The position numbers and the translations under genes were made by a program. Source: Takakia lepidozioides (Eukaryota > Streptophyta > Takakiopsida > Takakiales > Takakiaceae). Taken from it: DNA of 64,000 bases. This document shows, one piece after another, positions 31,319 through 43,832 of this stretch; the first letter of the stretch is position 1, and each line of letters begins with the position of its first letter. The DNA is taken from the NCBI GenBank assembly GCA_030704615.1, contig CM060733.1:65224001-65288000 (forward strand), written 5' to 3'. Under the pieces are notes generated by a model that worked only from the letters and a program-made list of their open reading frames with translations, was not told where the DNA came from and searched no databases.

Positions 31319-31695
31319 TCATTAGGCCTTTCATACATGGCAGGTACTTGACAGCTCCTTCCGAGACTATTTTGCAGGTATTCAATCATTCGGGAAAAAA
31401 GATTCTTGCGCAGTTGGTACGTTTTAGGGGTACTTTTGGCTTTTCATGTTCGAGGATGTAGCGTACTACATCTAAAACCTCCTCACACAATATTTCACAA
31501 GTACCATCAAAACATACCCATTTGCAGATTGGAAAAGTGTTCTGTTTTCATTACAACGTCATCTTTCTTCCCATGTCATTTTCAAGGAAGTTCAATGTAA
31601 GATCAGAATGCACTAGTTATGGTAGTTTGAAGATCACAGTCTGTCAAAATCCATTTGTGACTTTTGGCCTACCTCTAACATGTTGTCACCCAAAT
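31319..31695. other. Unassigned insertion between RNase H and integrase of the gypsy relic
   Basis: No known domain in either strand. It appears to have been inserted with or before the SINE. Confidence 0.4.
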
Positions 31696-32393
31696 TTCCT
31701 TCCCAACAAATAATGCCTGAACTTCTTGACTGAATAAATCATTGCCAAAGCTTCTCTTTCGGTGGTGCTATGTTCCTTTTAGCACTGTTCAACAGTCTGC
31801 TAGCTAGCATAATACACCGGTGAATCTATGTTTCCTATGACATTTTGGGCTAACACAGCTCCTAATGCTTCTCCAGAGGTATCACAGTGTACATGTAATA
31901 CCATATGCCAATGTAGGTTAATCAGCACAAGTGTAGTTGTTACTGACAATGTAAGTTCCTCGAAGGCGTGTTGGCACTCAGTTGTCCATGCAAACCTTGC
32001 ATCCTTCTTCAAGAGCTTGCTCAATGGTGCTGCCTTCTGTGCATATCGTCTGACAAACCTTCTGTAATAATTGGTTTGTCCAAGGAACCTCCTTAGAGCC
32101 TTAACGTTACTTGGTGGTGGAGAGGCTTTAATAGCCTCTGTCTTTCTAGGATCTACAAGCAGTCCTTTCTGACACACAATGTGTCCCAAAAGAACTCTTG
32201 AGTTCACACAGAAATTACATTGGTTTCTGGATTCAGCCCAAGGCCTCTCATTCTGTACCTGGCCAAACATAATTCCAATTTCTTCAAGTGCTCATTCTTA
32301 GAGCTGTAAACACTGAAGTCATCTAAGAATACTTGCATGAAATCATCCAAGTACTCCTAGAAAGATTCACTGATCACTCTCTGGAAAGTTGCC

Positions 32394-33098
32394 TTTGCCT
32401 TGAGGGCAGGGGGTCGGGACACAAGATGGGCTGCCCCTGTGGTGGGGGCAGTGGCAACAATAGGTACGGGGGCTGAAGCACCCTTGAGTGCCTTAGGAGG
32501 CGGAGGCGCTCACTAGGTGGAGCCCCGCACACCGGGTTGCGGTGGGGGTGGCTCCACGAGGGGTGGTGGTAGCTTAGTGGGTCTTAGTGGGGGTGGCATA
32601 GGACTCACCATGGGGCGGAGACCTTGTGCTGGGAGTTGTGGGGAGTCTTGGGACTCATCACGGTCCAATGGGGCCGTGGTGGGTGGGCCAAGACTCACCG
32701 CGACTCATCACCGGGAATCGAGGGTCTTCGTGGTGGTTCGCCATAAAATGACAGGGTTGTTTTTGAAACCCCCGCGGACAGTCACAGAAGTATATATAGG
32801 GGAGTAGTAACCCCGAGAACGGTGCAAGCCCGTTGGTGACCAAAAACTAATGAGTAAGCATGCGAGCCAGAAAGCGACCAAGGTGTGGGGAGCTGTTCCG
32901 GACTGCCATCAACCAAAGGGAATTTCCACTAGGCCCAAATTGAGCGAGGGTCTCGTGGAGGAGTAAAGGGGACCGTTATGTCCTGGTGAGCAGCCAAAGC
33001 TCCAAGTTGGCCCGGCAGCCAGTTTGGGAGTTAGGCGCGCGCATCAAAGCGAGTAACTATGACTTGAAGGGGAGCTTACCGAACTGAGGTGCGTGACA
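32394..33098 (+). repeat. Solo chromovirus LTR, missing its first 11 bp
   Basis: It begins TTTGCCTTGAGGGC, exactly where the 11 bases found reversed at 26346-26356 would leave off, and ends GTGCGTGACA. It is followed at 33099 by AGCAG and directly by RT sequence with no primer-binding site. It is therefore a solo LTR inserted into an RT gene. Confidence 0.85.
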
Positions 33099-34190
33099 AG
33101 CAGAGTATTTCAGCCGGATTGATTTACGTTCGGGTTACCACCAGATCCGCATAGCGGAAGGATGATGAGGAAAATACAGCATGCAGGACAAGGTATGGCT
33201 TATACGAATTTTTGGTGATGCCTTTTGGGCTCACCAACGCGCCAGTAACCTTTAACACCCTGATGAACTGCCTCTTTCAGGATTGGTTGGATGACTTTGT
33301 GATCGTGTACATCCATGACATCTTGGTGTACTCAAAAACGAAGGAAGAGCACTTGGAGCACCTCCAAAGGGTGTTCCAGAAATTGCGGGAAGGGAAGCTG
33401 TATGCCAAAGCTTCAAAGTGTGAATTTGGGGTCACGGAAGTGGAGTTCCTAAGGCATGTGATTACGCAAGATGGGATCAAAATGGATGATAGAAAGGTGA
33501 GGGCGATCTTGGACTGGGAACCTCCGACTTCGGTCCCGGGAGTGCGATCCTTTCTGGGACTCGCCTCCTATTACCGAAAGTATGTGAGAAATTTCGCTAA
33601 GATCGCGGGGCCGCTGTCAGACCTTCTGTGTAAGTCCAAGGTATGGGTATTGAACACTTTTTGTGGCCAAGCTTTTACCAAGTTGAAGCAGCGGATGGCG
33701 GAAGCTCCGGTCTTGAAAATCCCGGAGTTCGACAGTCCATTTGAGATTCATACAGATGCATCAAACTTTGCAATTGGGGGTGTGCTCATGCAGGATGGAC
33801 ATCCAGTGGCTTACGAAAACAAGAAACTGAACAAAGTGGAGCGATGGTGGCCTACGCACGAGAAAGACATGAAGGCGGTGGTGCATTGCCTTGAGCTTTG
33901 GCGCCACTATGTTGGATCCAACCCGGTGAAGTGTTCACGGACAATGTCACAGTGAAGTATATGCCACACAGCCTAAGTTTGTCCCCAAAACAACTTAGGT
34001 GGCAAGACACTTTGGCAGTGTTTGACGTGGATATCCAGTACAAACCAGGATGGGACAATGTGGTGGCCGATGCTTTAAGTAGAAAGCAACAGCTCATGTT
34101 GGTGTACAGGGGCGAGATGGCGCTCCAAAGGAAGATCCGGAAGGCTTACCGGAGGATGAAATGGTGAAGTCCGTGATGTAGGACTTGAGG
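33099..34190 (+). pseudogene. Chromovirus copy 2 RT and RNase H
   Basis: The reading resumes [20 protein letters not shown], then [20 protein letters not shown], the mutated catalytic box YIHDILVYS (second Asp position changed from YIDD), [20 protein letters not shown] and the RNase H segments GVLMQDGHPVAYENKKLN and AVVHCLELWRHYVGSNP. A frame change near 33925 breaks RNase H. The stretch ends near 34190, short of the integrase zinc finger. Confidence 0.8.
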
Positions 34191-34611
34191 TACCCAGAGA
34201 CTTCATTGACTTTGAAGTCTGGGATTTGTCATAAAGCTGACTTGTGTGAATAAGAATGGTTGACAATGCCTTGTTATGAGGCTGATTTGTCGTTAATTTT
34301 ACAATGACTTGTCAGGTCTTTGTCCATGTCTCGACAAGACATAAGTATCTTCCTCTCTGATTTAGACCGGTGTACTTGGTGGTTCTGTACACATTATCAA
34401 CCAATCTCCCTTCTGTTTTCAGTTTTATGTTTGCTTTACTAACACCTTGGTCTGAGCATGACAAAAGGTTATCAAATATGTTCCTGATTGAAGTGATGAA
34501 CCCAAGGCAATGGGAAGGCCAAAGCCATGAGATATCAGCCTCCTCTCCCGCCATGACCATGGTGTGGAGCAAGCAAGTCCTTCATAAGGTAAGATCTTCT
34601 CCAACCCAGAG
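34191..34611. other. Unassigned 420-bp insert between chromovirus copies 2 and 3
   Basis: It matches neither chromovirus copy. A short plus frame reads MNPRQWEGQSHEISASSP and a short minus frame VYRTTKYTGLNQRGRYLCL; neither was identified. Confidence 0.4.
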
Positions 34612-37610
34612 GGAGGGCGAATAAACCTGTTGTCAACGAAAGAGTGGGCCGTGGAGGAGCCACACGAGCCCCTGTTTTTGCTCTACGTAAGACCAGTGAA
34701 GGGAGAAGGTGATGGGGAGCCGAGCCCAGATTGGATCAAGGGGATTTTGGAGAAATATCAGGATGTGATGCCGAGGATTTACCAAGCGGCTTGCCACCGC
34801 GAAGAGGAGTTGACCACAAGATTGAGGTGATACCGGGATCGGAGCCGTCTGCCAAGGTGCCCTACCGGTTGAGCCATAGAGAGTTGGTCGAGCTGAAGAC
34901 TCAACTCAAGGATCTAATGTCAAAGGGGTACATCCGGCCGAGTAAGTCACCTTACGGAGCCCCGGTGCTATTCGCGGATAAAAAGGACGGGACGCTGCGG
35001 ATGTGTGTCGATTACAGGGCTCTGAATAAGGTGGCTGTCAAAAACCGATACCATTTGCCAAGGATCGACGACCTCTTCGATCGGTTGGCAGGAGCGAAGT
35101 ATTTCAGCCGGATCGATTTGTGCTCCGGGTATCATCAAATTCGAGTGGCGGAAGGAGATGAAGAAAAGACCGCGTGCAGGACAAGGTATGGTTCCTATGA
35201 GTTATTGGTGATGCCTTTTGGGCTCACCAACGCACCCGCAACCTTTAGCACGCTAATGAACAGCCTTTTCCAGGAGTGGTTGGACGACTTTGTGATCGTG
35301 TACATCGATGACATCTTGGTGTACTCGAAAACAAAGGAAGAGCACCTGGAGCACCTCAAAAGGGTGTTCCAGAAATTACGGGAAGGGAAGCTGTATGCCA
35401 AAGCTTCAAAGTGCGAATTTGGGGTCACAAAAGTGGAGTTCTTGGGGCATGTGATTACACAGGATGGGATCAAAATGGATGACATAAATGTGAGAGCAAT
35501 CTTGGACTGGGAGCCTCCGACTTCGGTCCCAGGAGTGCGATCCTTCTTAGGACTCGCCTCCTATTACCGAAAGTATGTGAGAAATTTCGCCAAGATCGCG
35601 GGGCCGCTGTCAGACCTCCTGTGTAAATCCAAAGTCTGGGTATGGACCACCTTTTGTGGCCAAGCTTTTGCCGAGTTCAAGTAGCGGATGGCGGAAGCTC
35701 CAGTCCTGAAAATCCCGGAGTTCGACCGCCCATTTGAGATTCATACGGATGTCGGACTTTGCGATTGGAGTGTACTCATGCAGGATGGAGTCCAGTGGCT
35801 TACAAAGTAAGAAACTGAATGAAGTGGAGGGCGGTGGCCAACGCACGAGAGAAGAGATGAAGGCGGTGGTGCATTGCCTTGAGCTTTGGCGCCACTATGT
35901 TGGTTCCAACCCGGTGAAGGTGTTCACGGACAATGTCACGGTGAAGTATTTTGCCACGCAGCCTAAGTTGTCCCCAAAACAACTTAGGTGGCAAGATACT
36001 TTGGCGGAGTTCAACGTGGATATCCAGTACAAACCGGGACAAGACAATGTGGTGGCCGATGCTTTAAGTAGAAAGCAGCAGCTCTTGTTAGTGTACAAGG
36101 GCGAGACGGCGCTCCAGAGGAAGATCCGGAAGGCTTATCGGAAGGATGAGATGACGAAGTCCGTGATGCGGGACTTGAGGATGGGGGTTAAATCGTAGTT
36201 CCACTTGCAAAATGGACTACTCCGGTACAAGCAAAAGCGTCTCTACGTGCCAAAGGGAGGGATCAGAGATAGTCTCTTGAGAGAATATCATGATGGACCG
36301 CTTGCGGGCCACGCAGAACCAAGCGCACCGCAACACTCTTGCAAAAAGAGTATTTCTGGCCCAAACTAAGGGAAGAGGCCGAGGAGTATGTCAAGACATG
36401 CACCACATGCCAACAAAACCGGAGCGAGTACAAAAAGCAAGCGGGGCTGTTACAACCGTTGCCGATTCCAGAGGGGTCTTGGGAAAGTGTCTCGATGGAC
36501 TTCATGACTGTTATGCCGCTGTCAAAAGGACTCAATGCAATCATGGTGGTGGTGAATAGGTTCAGTAAAATGGGCCATTTCATCCCCACCAAGGAGACGG
36601 CAACGGCGCAGGAGACGGGGCGACTTTACTTCGCCCACGTCTTCAAGCATCATGGACTCCCGAAGGATATTGTCTCGGACCGCGATCCAAAGTTTACTAG
36701 TAAATTTTGGAGGGTACTTTGGAAGAAAATGGGGACGAGGCTCAAGATGAGCACTGCCTTCCGACCTACGATGGACGGCCAAACAGAAAGGGTGAATTCC
36801 GTGTGAAGATCTTGCGGAATTACGTGTCGGCGGATCAATCGGACTGGTGGAGCACTTGGATGCGGCAGATTTATGTTATAATACACAAAACACTCCGCAA
36901 TGGGAGTTTCCCTTTGTATTGGTCATGGAAAAGCACCTCTGGTGCCGACAAGTTGGGCCGCCCAAGACGTTGAGGAACCGGCCGGCAGCAGGCAGGCTGG
37001 AAGAACGCGAGCGTCTGTTGAAGCTCGCAAAGTACAACATTGCCAAAGCTAGGAAACGGTATGAATGGCAGACGAATCGGAAGCGGAGGGAGGTTAAGTT
37101 TGAGGCAGGCATGGAGGTCTGGTTGAACATCAAGAATTTTTGACTACCTCCGAAAGTGAGTCCGAAGTTCGTACCTCCGTATGCGGGACCCTTTCGCATC
37201 CGAAAGGTTATGAATGAGGATGTGTATGAATTGGAGCTGCCGGCAAATAGCAAGGTGCATCCGGTATTCCACGTCTCCCTTTTGAAGCCTTACTTTAAAG
37301 ATGAAGCGCATCCGAATCGGCATCAAGTGTTGCGTCCGCCACCTGTGCTGTTGGATCATGAAAATGAACCTGAGTACGAGGTGAGCAGTGCTTAAGTCGA
37401 GAGGTTCAAGAATCGAGAAACGGAGTATCTCGTGAAATGGAAAGGCTATCATCATGTGGAGGCATCTTGGGTAAGTGCCTCAGAGAAATGGGAAACGCAT
37501 CTGAGGCGGTTACAGCTTTCGAATGGCGACCTCAAAAGCGGAAGAAGCGTTGATGGGGACATCAACCTTGGATCGTGGGGGAGGAAATGCATGTTTAGCC
37601 CGGCTTAGCT
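34612..37610 (+). pseudogene. Chromovirus copy 3 pol (RT, RNase H, integrase, chromodomain)
   Basis: RT is continuous for 317 codons (34731-35684) with [20 protein letters not shown] and an intact catalytic [19 protein letters not shown]. RNase H follows at 35760-36200 (VFTDNVTVKYFATQPKLSPK). Integrase: [48 protein letters not shown] and STAFRPTMDGQTERVNS. A frame change at 36805 and a TGA after IKNF near 37141 interrupt it. The C-terminal region [20 protein letters not shown] is followed by the chromodomain YLVKWKGYHHVEASWV near 37430. Stops at 35684 and 36198 also break the frame. Confidence 0.85.
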
Positions 37611-38406
37611 AGCTCAGGAATCCGATTGCAAAAACTTGTATTGTACAAATTGTTATAAATGAAATGGTTTCCAAATGTTGTGCGTCCTAATTTGTTTGGA
37701 ATGGTGATGCATGGTATGGTGGCTGTGTGTAGAATGCATGCTAAGCTTACAAAGTGGGAGAGGTAAATTGGATTAATCGTGTGTTTGTGTAGGCCAAAAT
37801 CGGGCTCGGTTCACGTGCTAGTGCGCACCTGGCGCGTGCGCGTACTATAACTGCGCTACCGAGGGGGTTGTCTTGTAGTGCGGGCTAACGCGGAAGCTAC
37901 GTGCTTTCGTTCACGTACTATAATCGTGTAGCCTCGGGACGAAGTCGTAGTGCAGCTTCGGCGTGTTCCCGTACCTCAGGCCAGCATTCCAAGGCGGACC
38001 CAATTGTAGTGATTGGGCGCACGGTTGGTTCAAGGTTATCTTCCTAGTCAAAAGGGTTCAAGGCGAACCCTTGCTCAAGGTGATGCCAAAAGCGACATCA
38101 CGAGCGGTCGCAAGCAAATGTTGTTGTAGTGAGGCGATTCGATCCTCGGGGAGGATTGTTCCTTGGCCCTGAAGTGGGTCAAGAAGAGTGCACTGGGAGG
38201 AGCTTGAGAGGCTCCACCCTTGCCGGGACTTGGAGGAAGTCGGCCGAACTAGCTAGTGGAGGTAGGGTCAAGTGGGGTTTGGTTCTTAGCCATGAGACGC
38301 CATGTGCGGAAACAAACTCCTTGATGTGGAACGTCACAACTTGGATGTTGTTTCTACAAAATGGACAAGTCGATGAGGACATCGACTCCCTGTTGGTAGG
38401 GGTGTG

Positions 38407-39037
38407 TGTCGCGGCCCTTTGCCTTGAGGGCAGGGGGTCGGGACACGTGAGGGGCTGCCCCTGTGGTGGGGGCAGTGGCAACATTAGTTGCGGGGGCTGA
38501 AGCACCCTTGAGTGCCCAAGGCACTCAAGGAGGCGGAGACGCTCACTAGGTGGAGCCCGCCACCGGGTTGCGGTGGGGGTGGTTCCACAAGGGGTGGTGC
38601 TAGCTTAGTGGGGCTTAATGGGGGTGGCATAGGACTCACCATGGGGGCGGAGACCTTGTGGTGGGAGTCGTGGGGAGTCTTGGGACTCATCACGGTCCAA
38701 TGGGACCGTGGTGGGTGGGCCAAGACTCACCGCGACTCATCACTGGGAATCGAGGGTTTTCGTGGCGGTTCGCCATAAAATGGCATGGTTGTTTGTGAAA
38801 CCCCCGCGGACAGTCACAGAAGTATATATAGGGAGTAAACCCCGAGAAATGGTGAAACCTGTGGTGTCAAAAACTAGTGAGTCCCAAATAGAGGTTGTGG
38901 AGGAGAAAGGGGACCGTTTTGTCCGGTGAGCAGCCAAAGCTCCGAGTTGGCCCGACGGCCAGTTAGGGAGTTAGGCGCGCGCATCAAAGCGAGTAACTAT
39001 GACTTGAAGGGGAACTTACGAGGTGAGGTGCGCGACA
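38407..39037 (+). repeat. 3' LTR of chromovirus copy 3
   Basis: 631 bp from TGTCGCGG to GCGCGACA, shorter than the other LTRs because of internal deletions near 38860-38920. Confidence 0.85.
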
Positions 39038-40760
39038 CTGCACAAGTGTTCCCTACTTTTGCTCCTTTGCTTTCAACAACGGTATTGTAGCGATAAGTAC
39101 TGGTAATTACTGGTAATTTTTTTCTTTTGTGATCTCGATTGCCTACTGTCTCATGCATGAAGGATGTCGGGCCATGCTGTTCACAATGATTAGCATGTCA
39201 TTTTCTTCCAATGATCATTGTTTCTTCATTCGCTGCTTTTGCACAATTTGAAATTCTATCTGGCATTAGGGCAGTAGAATGGTTTAGTGTTGAGGCTGTG
39301 CTTCACAGAAGGTAGGAACTTCCACACATGATTTTAGATGAGCTTGCGGGTCAACCATCGCAGGAGCCTCCATATGTGAACCCTAAGACGTCAGGGAAAG
39401 TTGGAGATTGCCATAGCCCTGTCCTCCCTCTCACCACGACTCCATCTCCCATCACACGCGCATGTAGTAAACGTCCCAGGAATCCACAAAATGTGTAGTG
39501 ACATTGATTACAATTGCCTACACAAAGTCAAATTTGATAATTGTGGGGCTTTTAGGCCTTCTGTCCTGCCATATCAGTGGGTGCACAAACTTAGGGAAAT
39601 GAAGCTTGTCTTCCTTGATGTTCGCTCTTTCTCGTCCTTTGCTTCCTAGAACTGGGAGATTGCCTGGTGAGTACTGTTAATTACTAACAGAAGTGCGTTT
39701 ATCATACTGCAATCTCCAACAACATAGCTTCACATCGCCACAAACACCCCATGTCGATATTGGGGTCTTGCCATTTCCAAGCATTTCAACATACCGTTTC
39801 ATCCGAACAGATTATGCCCGTGTTGTTCAGACTGATGATCATTGACAATGCATTTCAAGGTGCCCAATGACCAATATCAGGCCCACACCCCCGGCGACAA
39901 TGCCAAATTCGATAGGGGGCATCATATGATTACTGTTCCCTTTCGTTTACATCACATGCATTAGCATTCTTTCAAATTTGGAATGTACGTTACTGCTCAC
40001 TATGGTATTCCTTTTTAGCTTCCTACATGCAACACATGCCTACATTGCAGGCTTTGCAGGCCACCAACAACATTTCATTCCCATTGCAAACACCTGAAAG
40101 TGGCATAATTTCCACCCCAATAGTATCCTTCCTTCTCGCAATCACATCACTGAGTGATGAACTGCTGCCAGGGTGCCAATGGGTCTCCCAACTATGATAT
40201 TAAATATAACTCGTGCTAAACACCTGCTCAGCTCCACACCAGGAGGTCATGTGTGTTGCACAATGGAAGATCAACGAAGTGTATGGTTGTCTATGAGTGC
40301 CATTAGGATTTCCATAGTGATACATATACAGAGGGCACCTGATATCGGGCTCGGAAATGAACTGCACAGCGGTAGGATGGTTCACACCGCGAAAAAACCA
40401 ACATTCGTAATTCAGGACGTTGTGGTCCATACATTTCCATGTCTATGGCACAAAGTCTGAACATATACGCCTCTCCATCCCCCATGTCTCTTTGCCGTTA
40501 TATTTCGTTCAAACACGGAAAAGGATTGAATACTGTGATGTTGCCCGTCCTCGTATACCTCTCCACCATCTTCACCCAAGACTCTACACTTCTTTACACT
40601 TAAACTCCTCGGAAGCTTCTACATGCCTCTACAGCAATGTGCCTCACAAGTCCTCCGACGGAACTGTTCAAGTAACCTTTCATACTTCGACGGACAGTTG
40701 TACCCAACCCTATCTCCGAAAGGATATGCACTTCACCCGCATTTTGCTTTTGCATTCTCC
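39038..40760. other. Long stretch without recognised genes
   Basis: No exon with family resemblance could be read on either strand. Short frames exist but none has codon or motif support. It may contain introns or decayed elements. Confidence 0.4.
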
Positions 40761-40761
40761 A

Positions 40762-41461
40762 TTACTGCGATGATTTGGACGTTGACGATCCTGCCTTAGG
40801 CAGCAGCAAAGCCGACAGGGCTGGACTGACTTTGAGGGCAGTCAAGTCCTGCACCAGCCGATCATCCCAGGCAGAAGATTCTCCAATGCCAGTTTTGTCA
40901 ATGAAAAAAACACTCGTGGGAGTGAGGCCCAATGACCAAGCAACACTATCCTCCCCTCTCTCCAGACTACACTGCTTCTTCAAACGCACTGTAAAGCTAC
41001 CCTTCACCAAGATGTTTGTTTTTATTGCAGCCAGGGTTTTTTTCAGGTCCACAATGGGGACCTTCGATAGGACTCCCCTCTTGTCTGCCTTGACAATGCT
41101 GAAGATCCTCTGACTCGTGCGGAGGTTCACCTCCAACCACAAATAGTCCCCTGCAATCCGAACTTTCGATCTAGTGTCCACACGGAATCCCTCTCCCTCT
41201 GGCACAAGCAATGACATTCCAAATACACAGAGGAACCCCCATAGTAACATAATGCAAAGCATATGACTTTGGGGCATTGTCCTTGTACACCCTTACAACT
41301 CCTTCCAGCAACATAGACTTCTCCATGCCATCGCCAAACAAAATGTTCGCAACCACGGTGCGTGTCCTTTCCAGTCGCGGCTGGAGCACTTCGGAGATAT
41401 CATGGGGATCTTCAATCCATGCCTTCATAAGACTGGCGTTGCTACCTGAATAGTATGCCAT
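40762..41461 (-). CDS. Hypothetical protein, two overlapping frames
   Basis: On the minus strand, frame one starts at ATG 41461 (MAYYSGSNASLMKAWIEDPH) and continues VVRVYKDNAPKSYALHYVTM. Frame two (41277-40762) carries VRIAGDYLWLEVNLRTSQRI, IVDLKKTLAAIKTNILVKGS and FFIDKTGIGESSAWDDRLVQ. The two could be joined by a single frameshift near 41220 or by a short intron. The amino-acid composition looks protein-like, but no family was recognised. It could be a decayed transposon-borne ORF, since its neighbours are transposons. Confidence 0.35.
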
Positions 41462-41659
41462 GACGACCTCAATACAAGATGCAAAGGAATGCAGAAACTT
41501 TGGCAGAAAAAAAAAACCCCGCAGATCTCTCTACCGCCGCCCCTCACATATGTGCACAACTCAGCTAAGAGTTGAACAATAAAACCGCCGAGCACCGTGA
41601 TACCAAAGACAACTGCCATGCCGGGGAGAAGGAAGACGGAACACATGGAACACATGATT

Positions 41660-43832
41660 AGTGCGTAATTAGTATATTACCAACATGTTTTAGTACATAT
41701 TTAGAGCGTATTTGAAACGTATGTGCACTATGGGTTTCTCATATGTTGTTGGAAAGCTTGTTTTATTCTCTACCTCTGAGATTTCTTACTCATCATGCTT
41801 GAGTAATAGGACAAAACGTTACGGCCAGAAAACAAAGGTGCAACTTGGGCGCCTGCAACTTGTGCCATTTTTTTCCTCTTCATACTTTGACCTGCATAAA
41901 CATTACTGCTTCAAAAATGTTGAGTAATATTGCACTATAGGCAATTGTGATATCTTGTTGAAATTGCTAGCTCAATTTTGTGCCACCGGGATTGAGTTAC
42001 ACATCGATGCAGTCAGACCAAAATATGTTATGGCCACAATACCGTACTACACACTAAACCACTTTCTTTTTCTGCATACTGTGCCCTACAATTACATTAT
42101 GCCTTATTCCATCTTGAGTATTGTTTCACGATGCGATTGTGATATCGTATTTGAAAGGTAACTTTATTTTCATGCATTGACATATTGTTATACATGGATT
42201 TAGTAACACCTGCAGTCCATATAATGAACTAGGGCCTGTTTGTGTCTACAAGGAGCGAATGAGACGGTGAGATGGTTGGGCAGCTGCTGGATGTGCCTTC
42301 TTTCCATTTTGAACTTCAGGTGGATTGGGCTGAGGAAGCATGTGGCTGACAGCATTACCAGTACTGCAATTTCATTTCCATTTTCAGCTCCACAATTTTA
42401 GGCAATATCACTATTTTGCAGGTTCTCACATCTTACTTGCACATGCACAGGCGTACTGACAGTACACTTCCGTATGAACAACCCATGTACAACTGCTACG
42501 CATTGAAAATGTGCAACAGGTGGAGTTCCGAGTGAAGAATGTCTGCAATCTGAGGTGCATGCATGCATGGCCCCCGGGTCTGAAGTATGTGATGTGCATG
42601 GCCTACAGGTCTGAGGGGGGATAATACATGTTTATTCACAACGCACTTTAGAACTGTGTCTGGAAAGTGAGGTTTACGGTTTAGGGTTCACGCTTAACCG
42701 GCTCCATCTGAATGACATCAAATACACGGCGGATTCTCTTTCTGTTTCTAGCCTTCTGTGACTTTTTCATGTGAGGTGGGATGTAGTTCAACTTGGTGCG
42801 AGTTCGGATGTGGGCTTTGGGTCACTGCAGTTTAGTAGGTATTTTGAATCAGGAGACGTTGTTGAAATGTTTGGGGTCGAAGTTTTTTATTCATTCCTGA
42901 GGCAACCATTTGCAATTGAAGATGGCATTCCAAATTTACACATTCACATTGCAGTTGAATACCTATTTTGATTCGTTGGCCATGTACAACTCTTTCATTT
43001 GAAGTTGGTAATGTTGCCTTGGCAAAGGATTTGCATTTGAGGTTGAAAGAAATATTTTCCATGGCTCTCTGGCGTCCAATATATAAGGTCGGAAAGAACT
43101 ATCATCCATACTTGTGTTCCACATGAAAGGGAGCATGCACAACCTACAGCAATACAATGCCCATGGAATGTTATTATTTATATGATTACAGAGCAAAGGA
43201 CAGAGCTGCCACTGAGGTTACAAAGAACGACGTGGACAGAAGTTCATTCAGACCCCAAAGAGTCAAAGATATGAAGACTACGCTTTCTATCCATCAGAAA
43301 ATGCAACAATACTGCCCCCACTGCAGTCCGTTCAGAAAGCAACAAATATAATGCCTCTCCAACCACATATGTGAACAAAACAGCCCACCCATAATGAATA
43401 TACTGACATACTAGTGTGGCAATGCCAATTCAAAAGGAAGCATCTCTCACAAGCACCCGCCACTATTTCCCGCCCTACTCTCATGTGGGTGGAGGCTGCC
43501 AATGAGAGACATTGCCTCCACTTCATGCATGTTATGTGCATGTCATGTGGACCAATGCGCACCTCACCTGATGATGGATCAGTATTCAAATTGCATCCTT
43601 TTAGTCCTGAAGATGCATGTGGCCATCCGAAACCGTGCAACACATGATTTTCCCCCTCGAAATGTCATGTTCTCCAGCCTCACTGAACACATACTCTCCA
43701 CACACCACATTGCCATTCAGCAGTCCCAAACTCCTTCAGTTTCCTCAGACCCCCCATTGCCTCCTCCGCACTCTCCCTCATCCATCTGCCTCGCCTTGTA
43801 GCCTCTTTCACTTCCGCCTCTCTCACTTAGCA
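41660..43832. other. Long stretch without recognised genes
   Basis: AT-rich introns or spacer. Near 42680 there is TTTAGGGTTCA, a telobox-like word. No convincing exon. Confidence 0.4.

Larger units (their letters stand above)
29535..32393 (-). pseudogene. Non-chromovirus gypsy pol, 3' half (RT end, RNase H, integrase), with insertions
   Basis: On the minus strand from 32393: ATFQRVISESF, EYLDDFMQVFLDDFSVYSS (RT catalytic FLDD), LLVDPRKTEAI, RRFLGQTNYYRRFVRRYAQK and the RNase H part ALGAVLAQNVIGNIDSPVYY, then TTEREALAM near 31760. Between about 31690 and 30900 the reading is broken by unassigned DNA and a SINE. The integrase resumes with KWGLDPARNTQNKYIITATD, YTTKWVEAKALRDN, FINDQGSHFINNTIELLTKE and YYPQGNGQVEATNKILC, the D, D and E regions. 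It is the separated continuation of the plus-strand half at 24866-26345. Confidence 0.8.
34612..39037 (+). mobile_element. Chromovirus copy 3, 5'-truncated
   Basis: It begins abruptly in the protease-RT linker (KEWAVEEPHEPLFLLYVRPV) and runs through RT, RNase H, integrase, chromodomain, 3' tail and a 3' LTR ending CGCGACA at 39037. Gag, the primer-binding site and the 5' LTR are absent. It is the closest to a readable pol in the window. Confidence 0.85.

Noticed and set aside
34312-34624. Copia-type element between the chromovirus copies
   Set aside because: A short frame looked vaguely like retroelement sequence, but no diagnostic integrase or RT motif could be read.
43414-43801. Plus-strand ORF of 99 codons ending at 43801
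   Set aside because: It overlaps the C/T-rich leader of the 104-aa ORF in another frame and has no family resemblance.
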